Source: Cellulomonas wangsupingiae
GTDB taxonomy: Bacteria > Actinomycetota > Actinomycetes > Actinomycetales > Cellulomonadaceae
Length of the DNA stretch: 64,000 bases
NCBI RefSeq assembly: GCF_024508275.1
Contig: NZ_CP101989.1
Location: 1,178,001-1,242,000, forward strand
Direction of reading: 5' to 3'
Every line of letters begins with the position of its first letter. Positions within the stretch are counted from its first letter, which is position 1. The position numbers and the translations under genes are program-made. Shown one piece after another: positions 1 through 7,833 of the stretch. A model generated the notes under the pieces. That model had not been told where the DNA came from and did no database searches. It saw only the letters and a program-made list of their open reading frames with translations.

Positions 1-735
1 GACCACGAGGCCCGTCACGCCGGGCAGCCGCGCCAGCACGGCGTCGACCGCCGCGACCGCGCCGGCCATGGACGGCTCGCACGGCTCGACGACACCGTCG
101 ACCCCTGCCACCCGCGCCGCCTGCTCGAAGCCGTGGATCATGCGCTCGGCGTACGACGTGTGCCGGTCGAGGACCGCACGGGGGGAGCCGAGGAGGGCGA
201 TCTGCCGGTGGCCGAGGGCCGCGAGGTGTCGGACCGCGAGCTGCGCCGCGGCCCGGAAGTCCAGGTCGACGCACGACAGGCCCTCGGGGTCGCGCGGCAG
301 GCCGATGAGCACGGCGGGCTGGCGGAGCCGCGCGAGGACCGGGACGCGGGGGTCGTCGGCCTCGATGTCCATCATGACGAGCGAGTCCACCATCGAGCCG
401 GAGGCGACGCGCTCCATGCCGGCGATCTCGTCGGACGTGAGCAGCAGGACGTCGTGGTCGAACGTCCGGGCGGTGGTGACCACGCCGGTGACGAACTGCA
501 TGATCACCGAGACGTCCACGTCGATGCGCAGCGGCGCCATGAGACCCAGGACGTTGGTGCGGCTGGAGGCCAGCGCGCGGGCGCCGGCGTGCGGCCGGTA
601 GTCGAGGTCGAGGATCGCCCGCTCGACCCGCTGCCGGGTCGGTGCGGAGATCGGACGCTTGCCGGACAGCACGTACGACACCGTGGAGGTCGACACCCCG
701 GCCGCCCGGGCCACATCATCGATCGTGGTCGCCAC
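1..735 (-). CDS. LacI-family transcriptional regulator (3' end beyond window)
   Basis: Transcriptional repressor of the LacI/GalR family, probably sugar-responsive. The 245 residues visible start at a GTG (complement of 733-735) and open directly with the typical winged-free HTH: TTIDDVARAAGVSTSTVSYV at residues 3-22, followed by the hinge segment with AGARALASSRTNVLGL and the periplasmic-binding-protein-like ligand domain. About 90 C-terminal residues lie left of the window. It is divergent from the GH1 beta-glucosidase gene, and the 411-bp gap holds two LacI-type palindromes, so control of that gene and of itself is the natural inference. The family assignment is firm; the effector sugar cannot be read from the sequence. 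Confidence 0.93.
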   Translation of the reverse strand, partial: MATTIDDVARAAGVSTSTVSYVLSGKRPISAPTRQRVERAILDLDYRPHAGARALASSRTNVLGLMAPLRIDVDVSVIMQFVTGVVTTARTFDHDVLLLTSDEIAGMERVASGSMVDSLVMMDIEADDPRVPVLARLRQPAVLIGLPRDPEGLSCVDLDFRAAAQLAVRHLAALGHRQIALLGSPRAVLDRHTSYAERMIHGFEQAARVAGVDGVVEPCEPSMAGAVAAVDAVLARLPGVTGLVV

Positions 736-875
736 GTCGCTCCGTTCGTCGGGTGGTTGCGCGCCTCGCGGACCGCGCTCCCTCCCGCGTGATCCGGCTC
801 ACCCTAGCGTCCGGTCCCGGGCCGGTGAGGTGCGTCCTGGCGGAGTCTCACCCGCGGTGTCACACGGACGGACCC

Positions 876-887
876 GCAAGCGCTTCA
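876..887. promoter_or_regulatory. LacI-type operator candidate GCAAGCGCTTCA
   Basis: The core AAGCGCTT (878-885) is a perfect 8-bp palindrome with the central CG typical of LacI/GalR operators. It lies in the gap between the divergent LacI-type regulator and the GH1 gene, about 140 bp upstream of the regulator start. Which regulator binds is inferred from position only. Confidence 0.45.
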
Positions 888-1049
888 ACGTCCACTTGGG
901 TCAGGTGCCCCGGGTGTCCGGCTCCGCGGCGTGATTCGCGATCCTCGTCGCGGCGATACGAGTCGAAGCGCATCGACGACGCCGTGCGCACCCGTCGGCG
1001 ACGTCCGGGCCCGATCATCCCAGGGGTGCGGGAGCGGTCCCATCTGTGT

Positions 1050-1065
1050 ATCGTATCGATTCGAT
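1050..1065. promoter_or_regulatory. LacI-type operator candidate centred on ATCGAT
   Basis: ATCGTATCGATTCGAT is palindromic at 14 of 16 positions around a central CG. It overlaps a TATCGT hexamer that can serve as -10 for the GH1 gene 80 bp downstream, a location that would give repression by occlusion. It differs in sequence from the AAGCGCTT site at 878-885, so two different LacI-family proteins could act here. Confidence 0.45.
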
Positions 1066-1146
1066 TCGCGCGGCACCGTGGCCGTGCGGACGCGGTGAGA
1101 GGCCCCCCGGCCCGCCGCGCCACCGTCTGCCGTCCCGGAGGCCCCC

Positions 1147-2595
1147 ATGATCAGCACGACGCGGCCGTCCGGCCGCCCGTTCCCCTCGGACTTCCTGTGG
1201 GGCTCGGCGACCGCCTCGTACCAGATCGAGGGCGCCGCCCACGAGGACGGCCGCGCACCGTCGATCTGGGACACCTTCTCCCACACGCCCGGCAAGGTGC
1301 TGAACGGCGACACGGGGGACGTCGCCATCGACCACTACCACCGGGTCCCGCAGGACGTCGCGATCATGCAGGACCTCGGGCTCCAGGCCTACCGCTTCTC
1401 CGTCGCGTGGTCGCGGGTCCTGCCCGCAGGGACCGGCGCCGTGAACCAGGCCGGGCTCGACTTCTACTCCGACCTGGTCGACCGGCTGATCGCGGCCGGC
1501 ATCAAGCCCGTCGTCACGCTGTACCACTGGGACCTGCCGCAGACGCTCGAGGACGCCGGTGGCTGGACCGAGCGCGCGACGGCGTACGCGTTCGCCGAGT
1601 ACGCACGTGTCGTCGCCCGGGCGCTCGGTGACCGCGTCCACCTGTGGACCACGCTCAACGAGCCCTGGTGCTCCGCGTTCCTCGGCTACGGCTCCGGTGT
1701 CCACGCCCCCGGGGTCACCGAGCCCGCCGCCGCCCTCGCCGCGGTGCACCACCTCAACCTCGCGCACGGGCTCGGCGCCGCAGCGATCCGTGACGAGCTG
1801 GGTGCCGACACGCCCGTCTCGATCACGCTCAACCTGCACGTCACGCGGGCCGCGTCGCCGGCGCCGGCCGACGTGGAGGCGAAGCGACGCATCGACACCA
1901 TCGCCAACGAGGTCTTCCTCGGCCCGCTGCTGGAGGGCGCGTACCCGCAGCAGGTCTTCGCGGACACGGCCGCGATCAGCGACTGGTCCTTCGTGCAGGA
2001 CGGCGACCTCGAGCTGATCCACGTCCCGGTCGACCTGCTCGGCGTCAACTACTACTCCACGGGCCGGGTGCAGCACGGCACGCCGCCGGTGGGCGACGGC
2101 ACTCCCGGGCCCGACGGCCACCGGTCGTCGGCCGTCAGCGCGTGGGTCGGCGCCGACCACGCCGAGTTCCTCCCGCAGCCCGGTCCGCACACGGCCATGG
2201 GCTGGAACATCGAGCCGCAGGGCCTCGTCGACCTGCTGCTCGAGCTGCACGAGCGCTACCCGGCGCTGCCGCTGGCGATCACGGAGAACGGCGCCGCGTT
2301 CTACGACACCGTGACGGACGACGGCCGGGTCCACGACGCCGACCGCGTCGCGTACCTGCACGACCACCTCGACGCGGTCGGCGAGGCGATGGACAAGGGC
2401 GTCGACGTGCGCGGCTACTTCGTGTGGTCGCTCTTCGACAACTTCGAGTGGGCGTACGGCTACGACCGCCGCTTCGGTGTGGTGCACGTCGACTACGACA
2501 CCCAGGTCCGGACGCTCAAGGACTCGGCACGGTGGTACCGCGAGCTCATCCGCACCGGCGTCATTCCCGCACCCGAGTCGGCTGCCACCCTCTGA
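1147..2595 (+). CDS. GH1 beta-glucosidase
   Basis: Retaining beta-glycosidase of family GH1, expected to hydrolyse cellobiose and other beta-glucosides in the cytoplasm (no signal peptide). The 482 aa match the usual 440-480 aa. N-terminal [15 protein letters not shown] at residues 16-30 is the GH1 signature; TLNEPW carries the acid/base Glu172 and ITENG the nucleophile Glu380. C-terminal [13 protein letters not shown] is the conserved glycone-binding segment. The ATG is preceded by GGAGG five bases upstream. The gene is followed by a strong hairpin and stands alone, divergent from a LacI regulator that probably controls it. Substrate breadth (glucoside versus fucoside or galactoside) cannot be fixed from sequence. 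Confidence 0.96.
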   Translation: MISTTRPSGRPFPSDFLWGSATASYQIEGAAHEDGRAPSIWDTFSHTPGKVLNGDTGDVAIDHYHRVPQDVAIMQDLGLQAYRFSVAWSRVLPAGTGAVNQAGLDFYSDLVDRLIAAGIKPVVTLYHWDLPQTLEDAGGWTERATAYAFAEYARVVARALGDRVHLWTTLNEPWCSAFLGYGSGVHAPGVTEPAAALAAVHHLNLAHGLGAAAIRDELGADTPVSITLNLHVTRAASPAPADVEAKRRIDTIANEVFLGPLLEGAYPQQVFADTAAISDWSFVQDGDLELIHVPVDLLGVNYYSTGRVQHGTPPVGDGTPGPDGHRSSAVSAWVGADHAEFLPQPGPHTAMGWNIEPQGLVDLLLELHERYPALPLAITENGAAFYDTVTDDGRVHDADRVAYLHDHLDAVGEAMDKGVDVRGYFVWSLFDNFEWAYGYDRRFGVVHVDYDTQVRTLKDSARWYRELIRTGVIPAPESAATL

Positions 2596-2601
2596 CGCAC
2601 C

Positions 2602-2636
2602 GCCCCGCCGCCGCGCACGCCGTGCGGCGGCGGGGC
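2602..2636 (+). terminator. GC-rich hairpin terminator after GH1 gene
   Basis: GCCCCGCCGCCGC (2602-2614) and its exact complement (2624-2636) form a 13-bp stem with a 9-nt loop, 6 bp after the GH1 stop codon. There is no T-run, as is common for actinobacterial terminators. Confidence 0.7.
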
Positions 2637-2679
2637 GTCGTCGCTCGTGCGCCCGGCCTCGCTGGGCGAGGATGGTCTC

Positions 2680-2985
2680 GTGCCCCGCTCCCGCCGTTCT
2701 GCGCGCCGTCCGTACGGCACGGAGCACGTGGAGCTCGACCTCGAGCGCGCGACCGGGGGCCGCCGCGCCGAGAGCGGTCCCGACGGCGAGTGGGTCGTGC
2801 AGCAGGTGCGCGCGTCCGACCGCGAGTACCGGTGCCCCGGCTGCGACCAGGTCGTCGCCGTGGGGACCCCGCACGTCGTGGCCTGGCGCACGGACTCGTG
2901 GCGCGGCGACGGCGTCGACGAACGGCGCCACTGGCACGGTGGGTGCTGGCAGGCGCGCACCCGGCGCGGGCCGACCCGCCGATGA
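2680..2985 (+). CDS. Small conserved CxxC protein
   Basis: 101-aa protein of unknown function found in many actinobacteria, where it is often labelled ATP/GTP-binding without obvious support. The sequence shows a basic N-terminus, an YRCPGCDQ motif near residue 52, a GTPHVVAW segment and a C-terminal RRHWHGGCW; the two cysteines of CPGC plus the later His and Cys could form one zinc site (inference). The GTG at 2680 is chosen because GAGG sits 8 nt upstream; an in-frame ATG-like start at 2647 lacks such a site. Its stop overlaps the start of the HAD gene (ATGA), so the two are translationally coupled. Confidence 0.7.
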   Translation: MPRSRRSARRPYGTEHVELDLERATGGRRAESGPDGEWVVQQVRASDREYRCPGCDQVVAVGTPHVVAWRTDSWRGDGVDERRHWHGGCWQARTRRGPTRR

Positions 2986-3941
2986 CCGACGGCCCGGCGC
3001 CGTCCACCGGTGCACCCGCGACCCCAGCGACCGCCGCGCCCCGGGACGGGGACACCGGCGCTCGGCGCGCCGCACGCCCGGGCGCCGACGTGCGGCTCGT
3101 CGCGTCCGACCTCGACGGCACCCTGCTGCGGCCGGACGGGACGGTCGCGCCGCGCACCGCCGCGGCGCTCGCCGATGCCGAGAAGGCCGGGCTCGACGTC
3201 GTGTTCGTGACCGCGCGCCCCCACCGCTGGCTGGCCGACCTCGCGGCGCACGTCGCCGGTCACGGCGTGGCCATCTGCGCCAACGGTGCGTCCGTCGTCG
3301 ACGTCGCCGGCCTGCGCGTGCTCGAGCAGCACGGCATGGGACGTGACCGCGTGGCCGCCGTCGCCACGCGGCTGCGTGCCGCCTGGGGCGCCGACGCCGT
3401 CCACCTCGCCGTCGAGGGCGCCGACGGCTTCGCCGCCGAGCGCGGCTTCTTCTCCGAGCACCCCGTGCCGGACGGCAGCCCTCGCGCCGAGCGCATCGAG
3501 GACGTGCTGCCCGTCGTGACGCTCAAGCTCCTGCTGCGCGCGACCGGCCGCGCGCAGGACGCCGACGCGTTCGTGGCCGACGCGCAGCAGGCGGTCGGCG
3601 ACCTCGCGCACGTGACGTCGTCCGCCGCGGGGGCACTCGGGGAGATCGCCGCGCCGGGCGTCACCAAGGCGGCGACCCTCGCGGAGTGGAGCGCCCGCCG
3701 CGGGATCGCGCCCGCGCAGGTCTGGGCGGTCGGTGACGCCCCCAACGACCTGCCGATGCTCCGGTGGGCGGGCCGGGCGTTCGCGGTCGCGAACGCCCAC
3801 CCGGCGGTGCGTGCGGCGGCCGACACGGTCCTGCCGTCCAACGCCGACGACGGCGTCGCGGTGCTGCTGGAACGGGCCGCCGCGGCCGCGCGGGCGCGGT
3901 CGCAGCGCACCTCCCGACCCGGCTCGGTAGTCTCGACGTGA
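2982..3941 (+). CDS. Cof-type HAD-superfamily hydrolase
   Basis: Predicted cytoplasmic phosphatase of the haloacid dehalogenase superfamily, Cof/class IIB group, which acts on small sugar or nucleotide phosphates. Of 319 aa, the first 35 or so are a low-complexity Ala/Pro/Gly tail; the catalytic domain then starts with SDLDGTLL, in which Asp43 is the nucleophile and Asp45 the acid/base. Motif IV is GDAPNDLPML near residue 252, preceded by the TKAATL lysine region. The start ATG overlaps the stop of the small CxxC gene by 4 bp. Substrate cannot be told. Confidence 0.9.
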   Translation: MTDGPAPSTGAPATPATAAPRDGDTGARRAARPGADVRLVASDLDGTLLRPDGTVAPRTAAALADAEKAGLDVVFVTARPHRWLADLAAHVAGHGVAICANGASVVDVAGLRVLEQHGMGRDRVAAVATRLRAAWGADAVHLAVEGADGFAAERGFFSEHPVPDGSPRAERIEDVLPVVTLKLLLRATGRAQDADAFVADAQQAVGDLAHVTSSAAGALGEIAAPGVTKAATLAEWSARRGIAPAQVWAVGDAPNDLPMLRWAGRAFAVANAHPAVRAAADTVLPSNADDGVAVLLERAAAAARARSQRTSRPGSVVST

Positions 3942-4021
3942 CACGCCGACGGGCGCTCGACGCCCACCCGGCCACGCCTCGCGCACCGGCGGCACCCGCA
4001 CCGACAGCCACTGGAGCACGC

Positions 4022-4774
4022 ATGACCGCGACCCCGATCGTCCTGCTGCACGCCTTCCCGCTGGACCACCGGATGTGGGACGACGTCGCGCGGGACCTGG
4101 CCCGCACGCGGGACCTGCTCGCGCCGGACCTGCCGGTGGCGTCGGGCGAGCCGCTGCCCGAGCCGTCGCTCGACGTGGCGGCCGACCGGGTCGCGGACGC
4201 GATCCGCGCGGCCGGGGGCGGACCCGCGGTGGTCGCGGGCCTGTCGATGGGCGGCTACGTCGCGCTCGCGCTGCTCGAGCGCCATCCCGAGCTCGTCGCC
4301 GGGCTCGCGCTCGTCGACACCAAGGTCGTCGCCGACACGGCCGACGCCGCCGCGAACCGCCGGCGGGTCGCGGACGAGGTCGAGGCGGCGGGGTCCGTCG
4401 ACCCCGTGCGGGGCATGGTCGACGTGCTGCTGGGGGAGACGACGCGCAGCGCGCGCCCCGAGGTCGTCGAGCGCGTCGGCGCGTGGATCGGTGAGCAGGA
4501 CCCCGCCCGCGTCGCGTGGGCCCAGCGGGCGATGTCCGTGCGTCCCGACCGCACCGACGCGCTGCGGGCGTTCGACGGCCCGGTCACCGTCGTGGTCGGC
4601 GACGAGGACACGGTCACGGGGACGGACGCGGCCGACCACATGGTGGCGACGGCCGCGCACGCCCTGCTGGTGGTGGTCCCGCGCGTCGGGCACCTGTCGG
4701 CGGTCGAGGACCCCGCGGTCGTCCGCAGTGCCGTCGCGGAGCTCGCGCAGCGGGTGGACGCCGCCCGCGGGTAG
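4022..4774 (+). CDS. Alpha/beta-fold hydrolase
   Basis: Serine hydrolase of the alpha/beta-hydrolase fold, resembling 3-oxoadipate enol-lactonase-type proteins in length (250 aa) and motifs. VLLHAFPLDHRMW near the N-terminus is the oxyanion-hole region, GLSMGGY carries the nucleophile Ser75, VVGDEDTVT the acid Asp and VGHLSAVEDP the catalytic His. The ATG has GGAG six bases upstream. A TAGTCT hexamer at about 3928-3933, inside the end of the HAD gene, could be a separate -10. No pathway neighbours are present, so the physiological substrate is unknown. Confidence 0.88.
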   Translation: MTATPIVLLHAFPLDHRMWDDVARDLARTRDLLAPDLPVASGEPLPEPSLDVAADRVADAIRAAGGGPAVVAGLSMGGYVALALLERHPELVAGLALVDTKVVADTADAAANRRRVADEVEAAGSVDPVRGMVDVLLGETTRSARPEVVERVGAWIGEQDPARVAWAQRAMSVRPDRTDALRAFDGPVTVVVGDEDTVTGTDAADHMVATAAHALLVVVPRVGHLSAVEDPAVVRSAVAELAQRVDAARG

Positions 4775-4798
4775 CCGCGACCGGCCGCCGGGGTCGGT

Positions 4799-5296
4799 CT
4801 ACAGCTCGCCCGCGAGCACGCGGGCGAGCGCGTCCTGCAGGTCGATGGACTCGCCGTCCTTGCCCCCCGCGCCGATGACCAGGGGCGGGTCCTGCGGCGT
4901 GGGCTGCACGCCGCGGATCCGCGCGACGAGGCTGGCGGGTGCGGTCAGCACGTAGAACTCGCCGTCGGTGTCGATGCCGACGCTCTCGTCACGGCGCAGG
5001 TACCACCCCTCGAGCGGTGTCCGGTAGCGGGCGCGGCCGTCGTAGGACCGGACGTGCAGCGGCACGGGCGTGCGGCCGCGCGCCCGCGCGTCGGCGAGGA
5101 ACTCGGTGATCAGCACGCGCGCCCGTGCCGACTCCGCCCGCTGCCGGGCCGCCAGCGCCTCGGCGTGCGCACCGGCGGCCTCGCGCCGCCGCGCACGCCA
5201 CTGCGCCGCCCGGTCGTCCTCGCCCACCGGGCGGCCGCCGGCGTCGGACGCCGGACGGTCCGCCGGGTCGCCCGCGGTCGGCTGCTCGGTGGTCAC
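4799..5296 (-). CDS. Conserved actinobacterial hypothetical protein
   Basis: 165-aa protein that I cannot assign to a function. The N-terminal 35 residues are acidic and disordered-looking; residues 35-70 are an Ala/Arg/Glu-rich helix suited to a coiled coil; the rest contains VRSYDGRARYRTPLEGWYL and GIDTDGEFYVLTAPASL, a compact beta-rich domain typical of actinobacterial proteins of this size. It starts 12 bp after the coiled-coil gene on the same strand, so the two probably form one operon and may share a role at the cell pole or septum (inference). Confidence 0.72.
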   Translation of the reverse strand: MTTEQPTAGDPADRPASDAGGRPVGEDDRAAQWRARRREAAGAHAEALAARQRAESARARVLITEFLADARARGRTPVPLHVRSYDGRARYRTPLEGWYLRRDESVGIDTDGEFYVLTAPASLVARIRGVQPTPQDPPLVIGAGGKDGESIDLQDALARVLAGEL

Positions 5297-5308
5297 GGAC
5301 CGTGCCGG

Positions 5309-7492
5309 TCAGCGGGAGCCGGACGCGGCGTCCCGCGCGGGGTCGTCGGCCTGGTCGGCCTCACCGTCCGCCTGCTCGCGCACGGCGGGGGAGGGGACGA
5401 CGGGGACCGCAGCCGACACGGGGGCGGGACGGGCCTTCGTCGTGCGCGCCGGACGCGGCTGGCGCGGCGCGCGGGCCGTCTCGCCGTCGGCCGGCGGCGC
5501 GTCGGGCGTGCCGGCGGCCTCGGGCCCCGGCGCGGAGTCGCGCTGCGTCGTCCGGTCCTCGGTGGCCTTCGTGCCGGCCGCTTCCGCCGAGGCCTCGGCA
5601 GACGCGGGCCGCGACGGCTTCTGCTCCTTGGCGAACTGCTCCTCGATCCGGCCGGCCTTCTCCAGCGCGGCACGGTCGGGGTTGCTACCCAGGAGGTGCC
5701 GCAGCTCGTCGAGGTAGGACGTGATCGACTCGCGCTGGCGGTGCAGGTCCTCCACCTGCCGCGTCGCCGTCGAGCGCTCGCGCTCGGACTCGGTCATCGC
5801 GTCCGAGATCTGCTTCTCGGCGTGCTCGCGCGCCTCGGCGACCACGCGGTCGGCGTTGCGTCGGGCGTTGGACACCAGCTCGGCTGCCTGCTTCTCCGCG
5901 TCGGTGCGCACCTTCTCGGCGTGGGCGAGCGCCTTGGCGACGCGCTCCTCCGCCTCGGACGCGTGCGCCTCGGCGTCGGCGACCAGGCGCTCGGTCTCGG
6001 CGCGCGCGGCCTCGTGGCGCTCGGCGTCGTGCCGCTCCGCGGCCTCGTGCTGGGCCGCGATGGCGAGCTCGGCGTCGGCGAGCTGCTGCTCGGCCCGCCG
6101 CACCAGGTCGTCCGCGCGGGTCCGGGCCTGCGTGGTGGCCTCGCCGATCGCGCGGCGCGCCTCGGTCTGCAGCCGCTCCACCTCGAGGCGCGTGCGCTCC
6201 CGCAGCTCGGTCGTCTCGCGGTCGGCCGCCGCGCGGGCGTCCGCCGTCTCGCGCTCGGTCGTCATCCGCAGCTCGTCGGTCTCGCGCTGCGCGGTCTCCC
6301 GCAGGTGCGCCACCTCGTAGCCCGTGCGCTCGCGCAGCTCGGTCGTCTCCCGCTCGGCCTGGGCCCGGAGCTGTGCCGCGTACTGCTCGGACTCGGTACG
6401 CAGGGTCGCGACGGCGTCCTCGGCCTCGGAGCGGGCCCGGGCCACCTCGTCGGACGCCGCGGCGCGCAGCTCGCCGGCCTCACGCTCGGCGGTCGCCCGC
6501 ACGTACGCCGCGTACTGCTCGGCCTCGGTCCGCAGTGCCGCCACCTCGGCGGCCACGCGCTGCTGCAGGGTCGCGGCGTCCCGGTCGGCGGCCGCGCGCG
6601 TCGCGTCGGCGTACTCCGCCGCCGCGGCCCGCAGCGCCGTCGTCTCCTCGGCGGCCGACTGGCGCCACGCGGCGACCTCGGCGCTCACCTCGGAGCGCAC
6701 GCGGGCGGCGTAGCGGTCCGCCTCGCCGCGCAGCGCCGCCACCTCGGCGTCGACACGCTGCCGGAGCTCGGTCGTGTCCTGGTCCGCGCTCTGCCGCAGG
6801 TCCTGCGCGTAGCGCTCGGACTCCTCACGCAGCGCGGTGGTCTCGGCCTCCGTGCGGGTGCGCAGCTCGCTCGCGGTGCGCTCCGTCGCGATCCGCAGCT
6901 GGGTCGCCTCGTGCTCGACCCGTGCGCGCAGCGTCCCGAGCTCGCGCTCGAGCGACGTCCGCCGCTCGTGCTCCTCGGTCGTCACCGCGCTCTGGATCCG
7001 CGCGGCCTCGCGCTCGGCCGACCCGACGAGCTCCTCCGCGCGGCGCTGCGCCGCGATCAGGGAGCTCTCCGTCTCGGCGGCCGCCGTCGTCCTGATCTCC
7101 TCGGCCTCGCGCCGCGCGGTGGCGAGCAGCTCGGCGACCTCGTTCTCCGCCCGCGCGCGCAGCTGGCCCGAGGCGAGCTTCGCGCGGGCCAGGGCGTCGG
7201 CCGCCTGGGCGTTCGCCTGCGTCATGACGTCGGAGGACTGCTCCTCGGCGGACCGCAGCAGCTGCTCGATGCGCGACCCGAGACCCGCGTACGTGGGCCG
7301 CTCGGCCTCGCGGAGCTGGCGGTGCGCCTCGGACAGCTCGCCGGCGACCTTCAGCTTCTCGGAGTCCAGCGCCTCGACCTGCGCCCGGGCGTCCGCCAGG
7401 GCCTTCTCGAGCGAGCCGATGGTCTCGTCGACCGCGTCGCGGTCGTAGCCGCGGAAGTTGACGACGGGAAACGGGTTCCGGGCTTCGGGCAC
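5309..7492 (-). CDS. Large DivIVA/Scy-like coiled-coil cytoskeletal protein
   Basis: 727-aa filament-forming candidate. Residues 10-30 read FPVVNFRGYDRDAVDETIGS, close to the GYDxxEVD start of DivIVA domains; residues 30-590 or so are an almost unbroken coiled coil with recurring TTELRERT and AEVAALR motifs at roughly 50-residue spacing; the last 130 residues are Ala/Pro/Glu-rich and disordered. This architecture matches the Scy/FilP polarisome proteins of actinomycetes, often mis-annotated as cellulose-binding. The GTG at 7492 was chosen because AGGAGG lies 7 nt upstream and the DivIVA-like motif begins just after. A TATCCT -10 candidate is at the complement of 7568-7573. Role in polar growth or division is inferred from the family. 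Confidence 0.85.
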   Translation of the reverse strand: MPEARNPFPVVNFRGYDRDAVDETIGSLEKALADARAQVEALDSEKLKVAGELSEAHRQLREAERPTYAGLGSRIEQLLRSAEEQSSDVMTQANAQAADALARAKLASGQLRARAENEVAELLATARREAEEIRTTAAAETESSLIAAQRRAEELVGSAEREAARIQSAVTTEEHERRTSLERELGTLRARVEHEATQLRIATERTASELRTRTEAETTALREESERYAQDLRQSADQDTTELRQRVDAEVAALRGEADRYAARVRSEVSAEVAAWRQSAAEETTALRAAAAEYADATRAAADRDAATLQQRVAAEVAALRTEAEQYAAYVRATAEREAGELRAAASDEVARARSEAEDAVATLRTESEQYAAQLRAQAERETTELRERTGYEVAHLRETAQRETDELRMTTERETADARAAADRETTELRERTRLEVERLQTEARRAIGEATTQARTRADDLVRRAEQQLADAELAIAAQHEAAERHDAERHEAARAETERLVADAEAHASEAEERVAKALAHAEKVRTDAEKQAAELVSNARRNADRVVAEAREHAEKQISDAMTESERERSTATRQVEDLHRQRESITSYLDELRHLLGSNPDRAALEKAGRIEEQFAKEQKPSRPASAEASAEAAGTKATEDRTTQRDSAPGPEAAGTPDAPPADGETARAPRQPRPARTTKARPAPVSAAVPVVPSPAVREQADGEADQADDPARDAASGSR

Positions 7493-7833
7493 GGCTGATC
7501 CTCCTGGAGACGGGCCCGGTCGGCGGCGGTGGCCGAGGTCCTCCTCGACAGGCCGGTGCCCCAGGTCAGGATACGCGGCGAGGGGCGGGCGACCATGCCG
7601 TCCCGCGGCCGGTCGGTCCGTGGGCGGAGGCCTGCGCGGCGGCGCCCCGGAGCCGCGGGCCGCCGGGTGCCGCACGCGCCGCCCGGTTCGTCCGCACACG
7701 TCCCGTTCGGCCGTCGTCCCCGTGATCGCCGCGTGGAGGTCGGGTGACGATCGGGCTCCGCGAGGGCGCCCGGTTCGGCCCGCTGCGGGGTGTCTGCCTA
7801 TCCTGGGGCGTTCGTCGGCTGAGAGGACAGTGC
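7493..7833. promoter_or_regulatory. Divergent promoter region
   Basis: 341 bp between the minus-strand coiled-coil gene and the plus-strand membrane-protein gene. Both directions carry the same -10-like hexamer TATCCT, at 7568-7573 (minus strand) and 7799-7804 (plus strand). Good ribosome-binding sites are AGGAGG before the coiled-coil gene and GAGAGG at 7821-7826 before the GTG at 7834. I see no convincing gene in the gap. Confidence 0.45.

Larger units (their letters stand above)
736..1146. promoter_or_regulatory. Divergent intergenic region between lacI-type gene and GH1 gene
   Basis: The 411 bp without a gene contain the control sites of both neighbours. A minus-strand -10-like TAGGGT (complement of 801-806) lies about 65 nt before the regulator's GTG. 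On the plus strand TATCGT at 1049-1054 is a -10 candidate for the GH1 gene and overlaps a palindrome. A clear ribosome-binding site GGAGG (1137-1141) lies 5 nt before the ATG at 1147. No open frame here looks coding. Confidence 0.5.

Noticed and set aside
2142..2981. N-terminal extension of the HAD hydrolase frame
   Set aside because: It lies over the GH1 gene in another frame and is Arg/Ala/Gly shadow; ATG 2982 has a coupling overlap and precedes the HAD domain.
5054..7498. 814-codon open frame antisense to the coiled-coil gene
   Set aside because: Composed of Arg/Gly/Leu/Val runs with no domain, it mirrors the repetitive Glu/Ala/Arg codons of the real gene; the minus-strand frame has a strong ribosome-binding site and DivIVA-like motif.
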